NCBI GenBank assembly: GCA_002841825.1
Contig: PHAZ01000008.1
Location: 1-32,849, forward strand
Direction of reading: 5' to 3'
From: Deltaproteobacteria bacterium HGW-Deltaproteobacteria-22
GTDB lineage: Bacteria; Myxococcota_A; Polyangia; HGW-17
DNA: 32,849 bases
The position numbers and the translations under genes are program-made. The notes below the pieces were generated by a model, which worked only from the letters and a program-made list of their open reading frames with translations, did not search any database and was not told where the DNA came from. Below are positions 8,668 through 16,474 of the stretch, piece by piece (within the stretch, counting starts at the first letter, position 1; every line of letters starts with the position of its first letter).

Positions 8668-9375
8668 ATGTATGACGACCATGTCCCCGACCTCCCCGAA
8701 GATGCGCCTGGCGAAAAGGTCGCCGACTCCGGCCCCCCTCCCCATCCCTGGTTTTCGATCTGGTTTCGGCCCCGGGCCACGATCCGGTATATCCTCGACG
8801 TGGACGATCCTCGAGGGATCTGGATGCTCCCGGTCATCGCCAGCCTGGCGGTCGTTTTCCTCCCGGAAAAACACCTGTACGAGCTCGCCGAGGAGCTCGA
8901 CTGGCCCATGACCATCGGAATCCTGGGGCTGGCCAGCGCCACCGCCGGTGTGGCCGGACTGTATCTGACCTCCTGGATCGGGCGGATCACAGGCAGCTGG
9001 CTCGGCGGCACGGCCACCTCCTCCCAACTGCGGCAGGCCCTGGCCTGGTCCATGGTGCCCCAGATCTGGATCTCCCCGCTGGCGCCCCTGACCCTGCTCC
9101 TGTTCGGCCGCGAGTGGTTCGAGGAGACCAAGCCGATGATCGAGGGCAGCGGGGTTCTTTCCCTGGCCTACGGCCTCCTCGTCATGGTGCAGTTCGTCGT
9201 GGGTGTATGGACGGTCGTCATCAACATGAAGGCCATCGGGGAGGCCCATGGCTTCTCCGCCTGGAAGGCGCTGCTCTCGAGCATGATCGCGGCGGTGCTG
9301 ATCATCGTGACCCTGGTGGTGGCGTTTTTCGTCCTGATCTTCGGGGTCGTTTTCATTCGGTCGCTGGCTGCCTGA
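8668..9375 (+). CDS. Yip1-like multi-pass membrane protein
   Basis: The ATG at 8668 follows AAAGGA (7 nt spacing) and gives 235 aa. The frame upstream is open but lacks a better start. A short acidic/Pro-rich cytoplasmic N-terminus precedes PWFSIWFRPRATIR, a sequence typical of bacterial Yip1 proteins (W..p..t...i). About five hydrophobic helices follow, around residues 50-67, 79-98, 130-152, 170-192 and 205-232. Bacterial Yip1 proteins are inner-membrane proteins of unknown function. It is divergent from the secretome operon and convergent with the GNAT gene. Confidence 0.82.
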   Translation: MYDDHVPDLPEDAPGEKVADSGPPPHPWFSIWFRPRATIRYILDVDDPRGIWMLPVIASLAVVFLPEKHLYELAEELDWPMTIGILGLASATAGVAGLYLTSWIGRITGSWLGGTATSSQLRQALAWSMVPQIWISPLAPLTLLLFGREWFEETKPMIEGSGVLSLAYGLLVMVQFVVGVWTVVINMKAIGEAHGFSAWKALLSSMIAAVLIIVTLVVAFFVLIFGVVFIRSLAA

Positions 9376-9388
9376 ATGTCTGATAGCC

Positions 9389-9406
9389 CCGGCTCAGGGC
9401 AGCCGG
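9389..9406. terminator. Hairpin between convergent Yip1 and GNAT genes
   Basis: CCGGCT and AGCCGG form a perfect 6-bp stem with a 6-nt loop in the 36-nt gap between two convergent genes. It lacks a T tract but sits where a shared terminator is expected. Confidence 0.4.
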
Positions 9407-9411
9407 CCGGA

Positions 9412-9930
9412 TCAGGGCAGCCGGATCTTCGTCACTCCGAGCTCGCTGCCCTGCTCTCCAGCTTCCTTGCACACTTGCAAGGCATATCCGCGGTATCCCA
9501 TCTTCGCCCAGAATGCCGTGGACACTTCGTTGGTCGTGCTCAGGCGCGTCTCGAACCGCGTCTGACCGTTTTCGGAAAACCACGCCTCGACGGCCCTCAC
9601 CAGCGCCTCGCCCACGCCCTGCCGTCTCGCGCCGGCGGTCACCGCCAGATCCCAGATCGATCCGTAGGTCGGCAACACGAACACGGGAGGCGTTTTTTCA
9701 ATCTTGGCTAGACAGTATCCAACCACGATCCCGTCGCGCACCGCCACCCAGACATCCGATTCCTCCTGGCCCATCTGCGATGTGATGAATCCCCCGAACA
9801 ACTCGTGCCCGTCCTCGGTGCGTGTGTAATGCGGATCCCGCGCGCCGTGAAAGTCGAAGAACTCCTTCCAGATTTCCACGATTCCGGGACCATCTTCAAG
9901 GACCGCTTTTCTAATTTGCAGTTCAATCAC
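9412..9930 (-). CDS. GNAT family N-acetyltransferase
   Basis: This 172-residue protein uses GTG at 9930, preceded by GGGAAGGA (8 nt spacing). Residues 93-118 match GNAT motif A (DLAVTAGARRQGVGEALV), with the acetyl-CoA-binding RRQGVG loop at 102-107. Motif B follows as N..S.AFWAKMGY (134-146). The length fits single-domain GNAT enzymes, which transfer an acetyl group from acetyl-CoA to an amine in the cytoplasm. The acceptor cannot be predicted. The gene starts 18 nt after the stop of the small unknown gene at 9949-10281, so the two are probably cotranscribed. Confidence 0.88.
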   Translation of the reverse strand: MIELQIRKAVLEDGPGIVEIWKEFFDFHGARDPHYTRTEDGHELFGGFITSQMGQEESDVWVAVRDGIVVGYCLAKIEKTPPVFVLPTYGSIWDLAVTAGARRQGVGEALVRAVEAWFSENGQTRFETRLSTTNEVSTAFWAKMGYRGYALQVCKEAGEQGSELGVTKIRLP

Positions 9931-9948
9931 TGAGGCCGTCCTTCCCGA

Positions 9949-10281
9949 TCACGCTCGCTTCCAGTCGGTGAACTGTGCCACGGCGGAAAACACCACCTCA
10001 TTGCACACCGGCTCCCGCATCAGATACACGGCCGGGTAGTTGCGGATCACGGAGGACTGGAGCTTGGCCGCCAGGTTGATCGCGTAGGCCCCGGGCGGGG
10101 AGTCCAGGTCGCTGACCTGCACCGCCACCAGCCCTTCGACGTTGCGCTGGTAACTGAAGCCCACGACCCCGCGCAGCTCCAGGACCCAGCGATCCTCCTT
10201 TTCGTCGGCCAGCTCGACGATCATGTTGTCCTGAATGCCGAAGATCTGGATGATTCGGGCTTTTCTCAGCCTGTACTGCAT
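9949..10281 (-). CDS. Small protein of unknown function
   Basis: The 110-residue product starts at ATG 10281 with GAGGT 6 nt upstream. It has no signal peptide, membrane segment or Cys cluster apart from a single Cys. The pattern of short beta strands (RIIQIFGIQDNMIVELAD, WVLELRGVVGFSY) and basic N-terminus suggests a small cytoplasmic beta-rich protein. I do not recognise a family. It is upstream of and probably cotranscribed with the GNAT gene, and divergent from the SDR gene, with 177 nt between the two starts. Confidence 0.7.
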   Translation of the reverse strand: MQYRLRKARIIQIFGIQDNMIVELADEKEDRWVLELRGVVGFSYQRNVEGLVAVQVSDLDSPPGAYAINLAAKLQSSVIRNYPAVYLMREPVCNEVVFSAVAQFTDWKRA

Positions 10282-10458
10282 GTGCTACCTCGCCGGATGG
10301 TTCATTCGATCATGTTCCCGGGCCCTGGCCCGATCCGGCCAGCATACACGTTCGCCCTGATTCTGTCATCGATCTTTTTACGCTGGACAGGTCCCCGCTC
10401 CAACTGGTACAGCTGGGTCGGGTCCACCGTCCAACCCGGTGATGTCCCGGAGGTCTAC

Positions 10459-11145
10459 ATGCCCCGTTCCGCCTGGATCATCGGCAACACCGACGGCATC
10501 GGCCGCGCACTAACGCGCAGGTTGCTCTCCCGTGGCTGGGGGGTCACAGGAATCTCGCGCTCTGAATCAAAACTGACGGACACGGGATACGAACACCACG
10601 TCACCGACGTGACGGCAACCGGGTATCCGGCGCTTCTGGCGCGCCTGATCGAGCGCGGGCTCCCCGAACTGGTCGTCTACTGCGCAGGCATCGGCGAGGA
10701 ATTGAATCTTGAGGACATGCACCTGGAGCCCCGCACCTTCGAGGTCAACCTGCTGGGCATGGTACGCACGGCCGCGGCCGTGATCCCGCCCATGGTCGCC
10801 CGGGGCAGCGGCCACTTCATCGGGCTGTCGAGCCTGGCCGATGTGCTGGCGCTCCCCGACGCGACGGCCTACTGCGCCTCCAAAGCCGGATTCTCAAACT
10901 ATCTGGCCGGCCTCGCACGCGCGACGCGCAAGACCGGCGTCGCCGTCACCTGCGTGCGCTTCGGCTTCGTGGACACGAAGATGGCCAAGGGCACCGTGCG
11001 TCCGCTGATGCTCCCGGTGGAGCGCGCCGTGGATCACCTCGAGGGCTGCATCCGCCGCCGTCCGGCCCGCCATACCGCCCCCAGGCTCATGATCCCGCTG
11101 GTCCAACTCACCCGTTTCGCCACGTGGCTGGGAATCGGCGGATGA
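10459..11145 (+). CDS. Short-chain dehydrogenase/reductase (SDR)
   Basis: The ATG at 10459 has a strong Shine-Dalgarno (GGAGGT, 5 nt spacing) and gives 228 aa. The frame is open upstream to 10282, but that stretch is Pro-rich and atypical, so it is left out. The Rossmann nucleotide-binding motif is GNTDGIG (9-15), a variant of TGxxxGIG. YCAG (74-77) replaces the usual NNAG. Asn97, Ser125, Tyr138 and Lys142 (YCASK) supply the classical SDR catalytic residues. It probably reduces or oxidises an alcohol/ketone with NAD(P)H in the cytoplasm; the substrate is unknown. It is a single-gene unit, convergent with the lipoprotein gene at 11181. Confidence 0.9.
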   Translation: MPRSAWIIGNTDGIGRALTRRLLSRGWGVTGISRSESKLTDTGYEHHVTDVTATGYPALLARLIERGLPELVVYCAGIGEELNLEDMHLEPRTFEVNLLGMVRTAAAVIPPMVARGSGHFIGLSSLADVLALPDATAYCASKAGFSNYLAGLARATRKTGVAVTCVRFGFVDTKMAKGTVRPLMLPVERAVDHLEGCIRRRPARHTAPRLMIPLVQLTRFATWLGIGG

Positions 11146-11180
11146 CCCGACCCACGAGCGTTGTTTGTCAATGAAAATAT

Positions 11181-11546
11181 TTATATATTTTCCACTGCCG
11201 CGGCGCCCCCCTGCTGGGTGGGTGGGACCGACTTCTCGGCAGGGGCCCCCGACGACGGCGGCGCCGCAAACCAGGTCAGATACTTCGCCGCCCCGGGGAC
11301 TCCCATCAGGTTCCCGCAGTCCAGGGCGCCGAGCTGCTCGCCGATCCGGATCCAGCAGGAGCGCGTCTGGGTGTCGATGAGGTAGGCGGCCAGGAGATAT
11401 CCAGGGCCGGGGATGAAGACTTTGCCGGCGGTGATGGTCACGATCGGGGTATCCCGGGCGGACTGCACGGAGCCGGGCTGCAGATTGCCGCAGCCTACCG
11501 CCGCCGAAGTCAGGAAAAACAGGAAAATTAACAATAACTTTTTCAT
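11181..11546 (-). CDS. Small lipoprotein of unknown function
   Basis: The ATG at 11546 follows AAGGAG (6 nt spacing) and starts a lipoprotein signal peptide with lipobox AVGC (Cys19), giving 121 aa. The mature part has a predicted beta-rich stretch (IVTITAGKVFIPGPG) and one Cys pair (SCWIRI, LDCGNL), then a Pro/Gln-rich tail ending in AT-rich codons. No family is recognised. It is the last gene of a four-gene minus-strand operon, 14 nt after the preceding lipoprotein gene. Confidence 0.75.
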   Translation of the reverse strand: MKKLLLIFLFFLTSAAVGCGNLQPGSVQSARDTPIVTITAGKVFIPGPGYLLAAYLIDTQTRSCWIRIGEQLGALDCGNLMGVPGAAKYLTWFAAPPSSGAPAEKSVPPTQQGGAAAVENI

Positions 11547-11560
11547 GAGGTTCTCCTTGC

Positions 11561-12190
11561 CTACTGCGGTAAGCATTCGCGGATGACGCCACGCGTCTCT
11601 TCAAGCCGGCGCTTCAGTGGACCGAAGTCATATTCATCGGGGTCCGGTGGTAGCGAACCCAGTTCGGCGATCTTCTCGTCGAGGTAGCGCAGCGCGGCGT
11701 CCCGGGAGAGCCGACGATAGTCGCTGATTCCCTTGACGGTCGGGTACAACTCTTGCACTTCCTGTTCTGTCCGTCCGGAAAAAACGACGATCCGCACGTC
11801 GAACGAATCGCCCGGCTCGAAGCTGCCGCCGGCCTCCCAGGACCACCACTCCGGGCCGACCAGGCCCTCCTGGAGCGACGGCGGACCGAAGTCGTCGTAG
11901 CAGAGGACCACGGTGTGGCCGGGATCGTTGGGGGGCGCCGGTGAAAGACGCTTGAGCGTCCCGTCGGAGTTCCGTTCTCCCGGAAAGTCCGCCGCGCGGG
12001 CCTGGGCCGGTGGCCAGGGTCGGGCCGGACAGGCGCCAGGGAGCCGGGCGCAGTCCACTTTCGCGGGCGCCGGGGCCGTCGCAGCGGGCGGCGGGGGTTC
12101 GGAGCGGGTAACCCCTCTCTGGCAGGAGAAAAGGACCCCGGCAACGGTGAGCCAGACCGGAAGGGGAGCCCTGCGCGAAAGACCCGTCAT
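11561..12190 (-). CDS. Lipoprotein of unknown function
   Basis: ATG at 12190 gives 209 aa with a lipoprotein signal peptide and lipobox LFSC (Cys23). A GTG at 12199 directly abuts the upstream gene's TAG and could add three residues. Residues after Cys23 form a Pro/Ala-rich tether, then CARLPGACP. The central part (VVLCYDDFGPPSLQEG and DSFDVRIVVFSG) is probably beta-rich. The C-terminal third is helical and charged (AALRYLDEKIAELG). No known domain is recognised. Tight coupling with its neighbours suggests they work together in the envelope. Confidence 0.75.
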   Translation of the reverse strand: MTGLSRRAPLPVWLTVAGVLFSCQRGVTRSEPPPPAATAPAPAKVDCARLPGACPARPWPPAQARAADFPGERNSDGTLKRLSPAPPNDPGHTVVLCYDDFGPPSLQEGLVGPEWWSWEAGGSFEPGDSFDVRIVVFSGRTEQEVQELYPTVKGISDYRRLSRDAALRYLDEKIAELGSLPPDPDEYDFGPLKRRLEETRGVIRECLPQ

Positions 12191-12199
12191 GGAGCGCAC

Positions 12200-12763
12200 C
12201 TAATTGAAATCCAGCAGGGGGAAGTGATATCCGGTGAAGCCCGTGACCTGCCAGGACCCCGGCAGGCGGAAGCGCTTTTTTGGAAGCTCCAAGACGGCCT
12301 CGCGCGCCGTGGGACGGAAGCGCACGTCGAGGCCAAAGGTCAGGGGGGTATCTCCGGAGCGCTTCAGGATTCCCACCTGGGCGCCCAGGGCGATCGCGGA
12401 CATCGTGGACGGCAGCGTGGCGTCCGGACCCGGCGTCTGTCCGTCGGGCGTAAAATCCATGGGGAAGAGCATCAGGTGAACCCCCCAGTCCTTGAACAGG
12501 TATTCCAGGGACAGGCCCAGGGGCATGCGCAGGGGCTCCAGTCTGGGCTTCTTCGACAGGCGCAGGCCGGAGATGGAACTGAAGCCCAGGGAGGCCACCC
12601 ACTGGCGGTGACGGTCCGCCCGGCGGGAGCGCGCCAGCGGGAGCTCATCGGGGTGCTCCGGATCGGAGAGCAGTCCGTTGAGAATCCGCAGCGTCTCGGC
12701 CGGATTCCGATGATGAATCGCCAGAAACAACTCCTTGAGCAGTCTTCGCTTTTCCGGATCCAT
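12200..12763 (-). CDS. Protein of unknown function
   Basis: ATG at 12763 with AGGGG (7 nt spacing) gives 187 aa. The N-terminal ~45 residues are helical and charged (PEKRRLLKELFLAIHHRNP). The remainder is predicted beta-rich with alternating hydrophobic residues (GAQVGILKRSGDTPLTFGLDVRFRP), as in barrel strands, but no signal peptide is present. Its stop codon touches the possible GTG start of the next lipoprotein gene and its start is 9 nt after the VOC gene stop, so translation is probably coupled. I do not recognise a family. Confidence 0.7.
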   Translation of the reverse strand: MDPEKRRLLKELFLAIHHRNPAETLRILNGLLSDPEHPDELPLARSRRADRHRQWVASLGFSSISGLRLSKKPRLEPLRMPLGLSLEYLFKDWGVHLMLFPMDFTPDGQTPGPDATLPSTMSAIALGAQVGILKRSGDTPLTFGLDVRFRPTAREAVLELPKKRFRLPGSWQVTGFTGYHFPLLDFN

Positions 12764-12772
12764 GGCGAACCC

Positions 12773-13147
12773 CTACTTCTGCGAGTGCAGGCCGATGCGG
12801 TTGCCCTCGGTGTCGGTCACCATCGCCACGAAGCCGTAGGGGCCAATGGAGAATTTCTCGCTCACCAGTGCCCCCCCGGCCGCGACGGCCCGGGCGGCCT
12901 CGACCGCGCAATCGAGGCAGGTGAAGTACACCATGGTGGAGTTGCCTCCGGAGGGACGACCCTCCATCTTCACGAGGGCGCCGTTGGTGCCCTTGCCGCC
13001 TTCGACGCCCGGGAACATCCATTCCTCCATGTCGGGCATGGCCAGATCCGTCAACTTCACCTCAAAGACGTTCTCGTAGAACGCACGAGCGCGCGGCATG
13101 TCCTGAACGAAGATTTCAAACCAACCGACGGGATTTCTCTGCATCAT
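12773..13147 (-). CDS. VOC/glyoxalase-family protein
   Basis: ATG at 13147 (or the adjacent ATG at 13144), behind AGGAGA, gives 124 aa. The protein shows the two beta-alpha-beta-beta-beta modules of the vicinal oxygen chelate fold. It opens with WFEIFVQDMPRARAFYENVF and ends GFVAMVTDTEGNRIGLHS, a typical glyoxalase/bleomycin-resistance-like signature. Such proteins are metal-dependent lyases, dioxygenases or binding proteins in the cytoplasm; the reaction here cannot be fixed. An in-frame extension to 13393 overlaps the next gene and has no signal, so it is rejected. First gene of the operon running down to 11181. Confidence 0.88.
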   Translation of the reverse strand: MMQRNPVGWFEIFVQDMPRARAFYENVFEVKLTDLAMPDMEEWMFPGVEGGKGTNGALVKMEGRPSGGNSTMVYFTCLDCAVEAARAVAAGGALVSEKFSIGPYGFVAMVTDTEGNRIGLHSQK

Positions 13148-13245
13148 GCTTCTCCTGTGAATAAGTGGCGGACCCTCCGCACACCCTGATGTTACCTTTG
13201 AATTCTCACGGGTCAAGGAGAACTTCCATTTCGGGGCCCAATGGA

Positions 13246-14409
13246 TCAGGATGCCGGTTTTCCCAGGAAAAACCCGATCTCGAAGCGGAGATCCGCGTGG
13301 CCACGCTTTGGCGCTGGAAACCGCCAGTTCACCATGACCGAACATGCTCGGTCGCCCAGGCCCAGCAGGTCCTCCGGCTCCCGGCTCCGGCACGACGTGG
13401 CACGACCCTCGGAATCAATGGTCAATAAAAATTGGATCCATCCCTCCGGCCCCGTCCGATCGGCCTTCCTTTGCCCGGCTGCCGGAAAGGCCCAGGGATA
13501 TTTCTGCTGGTAACGGTGCATCAATTGACGGCGCTGACCCCGCAGGAATTTCTTCAGAACCTCCTCTTTCAAGGATCCCTTCCGTATCTTCACATTGTTG
13601 ATGCGCAGGTCCATCAGGTCAGGCGGGACCGGAACGGACTTGGCCACGATGCTGTTCTGAAAAGGATCCACCTCGACATCATCATACAGCGGGGCGCCCA
13701 GGGCATCGGGCAGCCCGCCGCCTCGAAGGGGGTAGGACTCCATCTCCAGATTCCAGCGCAATTCCCGCAGCCGGACTTCGTCCAACGGGAACGGTGGCGA
13801 CTCGATGCAGGCCCGTGCGAGATCCTGCCCGGTTGACTCCGGATCGAGGAGGTCCCGCAGACGCTTAATCATAAGTTCACACTCCTTCTCAAAGACGATG
13901 AAAGCCTGTGGCTCCACCTCCGACAAGGCATCTCGATCAAACACGCAGGTGCGTTCTGAAAGCGCCAACCGCGACTTCCACGGGGATTCTCCATAGGTCC
14001 ATCCCAGGGAACCGTAGTTGTGCAGGGTTTTGGGATCAATGTGCACACGGGGTACGCTCCTCTGCCAGTCCAGGATCCGGCGGCGACGCCTGGCATGGAT
14101 TCCGACCCGGGGCGCGTCTTGCCCGGAACGACCATCCATGGCTGGAGGTAAATATTCCTCTTCCAGTGTTTCGAGGAAGACGCCACGCAGACAGGTCTCG
14201 AGCCTGTAATTGATCGCCAGCGAGTTGGGCCTTTCCTGAATCAGGAGACACTCGATGGTTCCGGTAAACAGGCTCCACCGGCGCTCTGCGATCCGTTGCC
14301 CGAAAGCCTCACCCGGTTCTTCACTTGGGGACCATTGGCCCTGGCCGGATCCTCCAGATCGTGAGCAGGCCATCAACCATAGCCCTGTATAAATTATATA
14401 TCGAACCAT
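13246..14409 (-). CDS. Lipoprotein with AgmX/PglI- or TonB-like C-terminal domain
   Basis: The ATG at 14409 gives 387 aa with a short lipoprotein signal peptide and lipobox LMAC (Cys15). GTG codons at 14412 and 14421 are alternative starts because GGGGAG lies upstream of them. The middle is charged and Arg-rich with no known domain. The last ~70 residues (GWIQFLLTIDSEGRATSC then WRFPAPKRGHADL) match the pattern of the AgmX/PglI C-terminal domain, a TonB-C-like fold common in myxobacterial gliding and envelope proteins. A TonB-C-like domain on a lipoprotein rather than on a membrane-helix anchor is less usual. It is 78 nt after the small membrane protein gene on the same strand. Confidence 0.78.
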   Translation of the reverse strand: MVRYIIYTGLWLMACSRSGGSGQGQWSPSEEPGEAFGQRIAERRWSLFTGTIECLLIQERPNSLAINYRLETCLRGVFLETLEEEYLPPAMDGRSGQDAPRVGIHARRRRRILDWQRSVPRVHIDPKTLHNYGSLGWTYGESPWKSRLALSERTCVFDRDALSEVEPQAFIVFEKECELMIKRLRDLLDPESTGQDLARACIESPPFPLDEVRLRELRWNLEMESYPLRGGGLPDALGAPLYDDVEVDPFQNSIVAKSVPVPPDLMDLRINNVKIRKGSLKEEVLKKFLRGQRRQLMHRYQQKYPWAFPAAGQRKADRTGPEGWIQFLLTIDSEGRATSCRSREPEDLLGLGDRACSVMVNWRFPAPKRGHADLRFEIGFFLGKPAS

Positions 14410-14499
14410 CACGATGGACACACTCCCCGGTCGATCGTTTGATCTACGGGGACGGCGGAATGAAGACCAGAGGATGCATCGTGTTTTCTCACTTCCCTG

Positions 14500-14778
14500 T
14501 TAATCATCAAGCTCTTCGACCCCGACGACAACCGAGGTTCGAAAGCGCGTCTCGAACTCCCGTCCCCCGGCGTTGACGTATTTCACGTCGTAGATGCGCG
14601 TCTTGTGGAACTCCACGATGATGGCGAACGGCGCCCAGGAGCACGTGAGGAGCCTGGCACCCGACTTGGCGAGATATTTTTCGATGCGCGCTTTGTCAGC
14701 GACCATTGTTAAATATAATATATACGAAAAAATCCCCGTCAGGAAAATGAAAATCAGGAGACCCAGCTCTTTTTCCAT
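14500..14778 (-). CDS. Small single-pass membrane protein
   Basis: ATG at 14778 with GGAAAGGA (10 nt spacing) gives 92 aa. Residues 6-26 form one hydrophobic helix (LLIFIFLTGIFSYILYL). The remaining ~65 residues are predicted beta-rich and soluble. Codons of the helix include an unusual AT-only run (around 14707-14722, including TTA Leu). No family is recognised. A good candidate promoter with an overlapping inverted repeat lies upstream. Confidence 0.72.
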   Translation of the reverse strand: MEKELGLLIFIFLTGIFSYILYLTMVADKARIEKYLAKSGARLLTCSWAPFAIIVEFHKTRIYDVKYVNAGGREFETRFRTSVVVGVEELDD

Positions 14779-14813
14779 CCGAAAAGGTTCCTTTCCGCTC
14801 CCGCACGACTGAA

Positions 14814-14842
14814 TTTTTACCCGGCCTGTCGTTCCGGGTCAA
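14814..14842 (-). promoter_or_regulatory. Candidate promoter of the small membrane protein gene
   Basis: On the minus strand TTGACC (14842-14837) and TAAAAA (14819-14814) are separated by 17 nt. They match five and four consensus bases. The start site would be near 14807, about 30 nt upstream of the ATG at 14778. Confidence 0.45.
14819..14839. promoter_or_regulatory. Inverted repeat overlapping a promoter
   Basis: ACCCGG (14819-14824) and CCGGGT (14834-14839) form a perfect inverted repeat with a 9-nt centre. It spans the region from the -35 to the -10 of the candidate minus-strand promoter, the usual place for a repressor operator. Confidence 0.35.
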
Positions 14843-14919
14843 GAACGTCATTTACGGTTTGTTTTTTTTCGCACACCAGTGCATGCTAGGCCGTTGGGGA
14901 GACATCCCGGGAGCGCTGC

Positions 14920-16407
14920 ATGAATGAACAAGGAAAATTTATATTATTGTTGATTTTCCTGATATCCCTGGCCACCGTCGGCTGTGACGACCCGAAATCG
15001 AAGGGCGTCGCGTGCGGGCCCGACAACTGTGACGGCTGCTGCGACGGTGACGGCGGTTGCAGGCCCGGCTCGGAGCGCGCGTTCTGCGGTATCGCCGGGG
15101 AAAGTTGTTCGATCTGCATCGGCGGCCGTTGCGAGGCTTACGAATGCGTGGTCGGCGATCCCTGCGGACCCGACAACTGCGACGGCTGCTGTGACGCCAG
15201 CGGCGACTGCCTGACGGGCACGGAACCGGCGCTCTGCGGTTCCGCCGGTGAGGCCTGTGAAGACTGCCTCGACGGTGCCTGCGAGGCCAACACCTGCGTC
15301 AACGAGACCACCTGCGGACCCGACAACTGCGACGGCTGCTGCAATGCCAGCGGCGGCTGCCGGCCGGGCACGGAACCGGCGTTCTGCGGTTCCGCCGGGG
15401 AGGCCTGTGAAGACTGCCTCGACGGCGCCTGCGAAGGGAACACCTGCGTGGCCGTGCAGACCTGCGGACCCGGCAACTGCGCCGGGTGCTGCGACGCCGG
15501 CGGCACCTGTCTGGGCGGCGCTGCGGTCAACGCCTGCGGCAGCGGGGGCAACACCTGCCTCGCCTGCGGAGACCAACTCTGTGAAGACGGTGGCTGCGTC
15601 GATCCGCCGCCGGAGCTGCGCATCGGGTTGTGGCTGTCGCCCTGGCGGCTGGCCGATCGCACCCCGGCGCAGTGGGTGGCGGCGATCAAGGGGCTCAGTT
15701 ACGCCAGCTCGGTGCCCAGCCGCCCGGTCGTGGTCATCGCGATCTGCGGCGCGGCCACCACGACGACCACCCGCTGCTTCTTCCCGCAGCCCGCGGGCGT
15801 CCCCAGTTACGCCAACGTCACCTACAGCACCGACCGGGTGACGCCGATCCTCAACGCCATCGAAGCCGATGGCACCATCGAGGTGATCCTCGACGTGGAG
15901 CCCATGAACGCGCTGGTGTCCAACGTGATGCACGTGGCCATGACCGCCTTCGGCGGCTACTCCTGCGTCAAGGGTTTCTCGCCGGACTGGGAGTGGGTCA
16001 CGGGCGACACCAACAAGATCTCCAAGCTGCCGACCTGGAACGCCGAGCTGCAGAACTACAAGGCCGGAATGGAGCTGCATCTGATCAACTGGGTCACCAG
16101 CGCCTTTGGAACCTGGCGTGACGACGCCCTCTCCTACGGCTACGACGGCCAGTCGTTTACCGGCCTGACGCAGCAACTGTGGTACTTCGACAACTGGACG
16201 AGCGCCTTCTTTCCGAACCGCACGGCCTGGTACTGGGCCTACGCCGCGGATTCCTCATGGACCCGCCCGCTGGTGCAGAACGCCGCACAACTGCGCGACC
16301 TGCAGGATCAGTACAGTGCCATCGACCCGGCGGGCATGATCCTGATGGCCACCGAGACCCTGTATTTCGAAATCGACGCGATGCTGCCGACCTCGCCGAT
16401 GTGGTAA
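14920..16407 (+). CDS. Lipoprotein with four 50-residue Cys-rich repeats and an enzyme-like C-terminal domain
   Basis: The ATG at 14920 (GGGAG 6 nt upstream) opens a lipoprotein signal peptide with lipobox TVGC (Cys22, Asp at +2), giving 495 aa. Residues 32-227 are four repeats of exactly 50 residues, each beginning CGPDNCDGCC or CGPGNCAGCC. Similar Cys-rich repeats are common in myxobacterial secreted proteins. The C-terminal ~265 residues are Trp/Tyr-rich (RIGLWLSPWRLADRTPAQW, VILDVEPMNALVSN, LWYFDNWTSAFF). They alternate strands and helices like a TIM-barrel glycosidase, with Asp/Glu in DVEP as possible catalytic or ligand residues. I cannot name a family. It is divergent from the small membrane protein gene and convergent with glgP. 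Confidence 0.84.
   Translation: MNEQGKFILLLIFLISLATVGCDDPKSKGVACGPDNCDGCCDGDGGCRPGSERAFCGIAGESCSICIGGRCEAYECVVGDPCGPDNCDGCCDASGDCLTGTEPALCGSAGEACEDCLDGACEANTCVNETTCGPDNCDGCCNASGGCRPGTEPAFCGSAGEACEDCLDGACEGNTCVAVQTCGPGNCAGCCDAGGTCLGGAAVNACGSGGNTCLACGDQLCEDGGCVDPPPELRIGLWLSPWRLADRTPAQWVAAIKGLSYASSVPSRPVVVIAICGAATTTTTRCFFPQPAGVPSYANVTYSTDRVTPILNAIEADGTIEVILDVEPMNALVSNVMHVAMTAFGGYSCVKGFSPDWEWVTGDTNKISKLPTWNAELQNYKAGMELHLINWVTSAFGTWRDDALSYGYDGQSFTGLTQQLWYFDNWTSAFFPNRTAWYWAYAADSSWTRPLVQNAAQLRDLQDQYSAIDPAGMILMATETLYFEIDAMLPTSPMW
15013..15600 (+). repeat. Four in-frame 150-nt repeats inside a lipoprotein gene
   Basis: Copies start at 15013, 15163, 15313 and 15463, an exact 150-nt period. The second and third copies are nearly identical at the DNA level over long stretches, for example CACGGAACCGGCG and GCCTGTGAAGACTGCCTCGA. 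This indicates a recent internal duplication or gene conversion. The first and fourth are more diverged. Confidence 0.85.
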
Positions 16408-16474
16408 AGATCCACGGTACGGGAAAAAACCTTATCAATCAGAACCAAGTTTCTTGCTGGCGTCCGGGAGATGA

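Noticed and set aside
14944-16176. 410-codon open frame on the minus strand opposite the Cys-repeat lipoprotein gene
   Set aside because: It is a shadow of a GC-rich repetitive gene; its product is low-complexity Ala/Gly/Arg, with no signal or domain, and the plus-strand gene has a clear lipobox and repeats.
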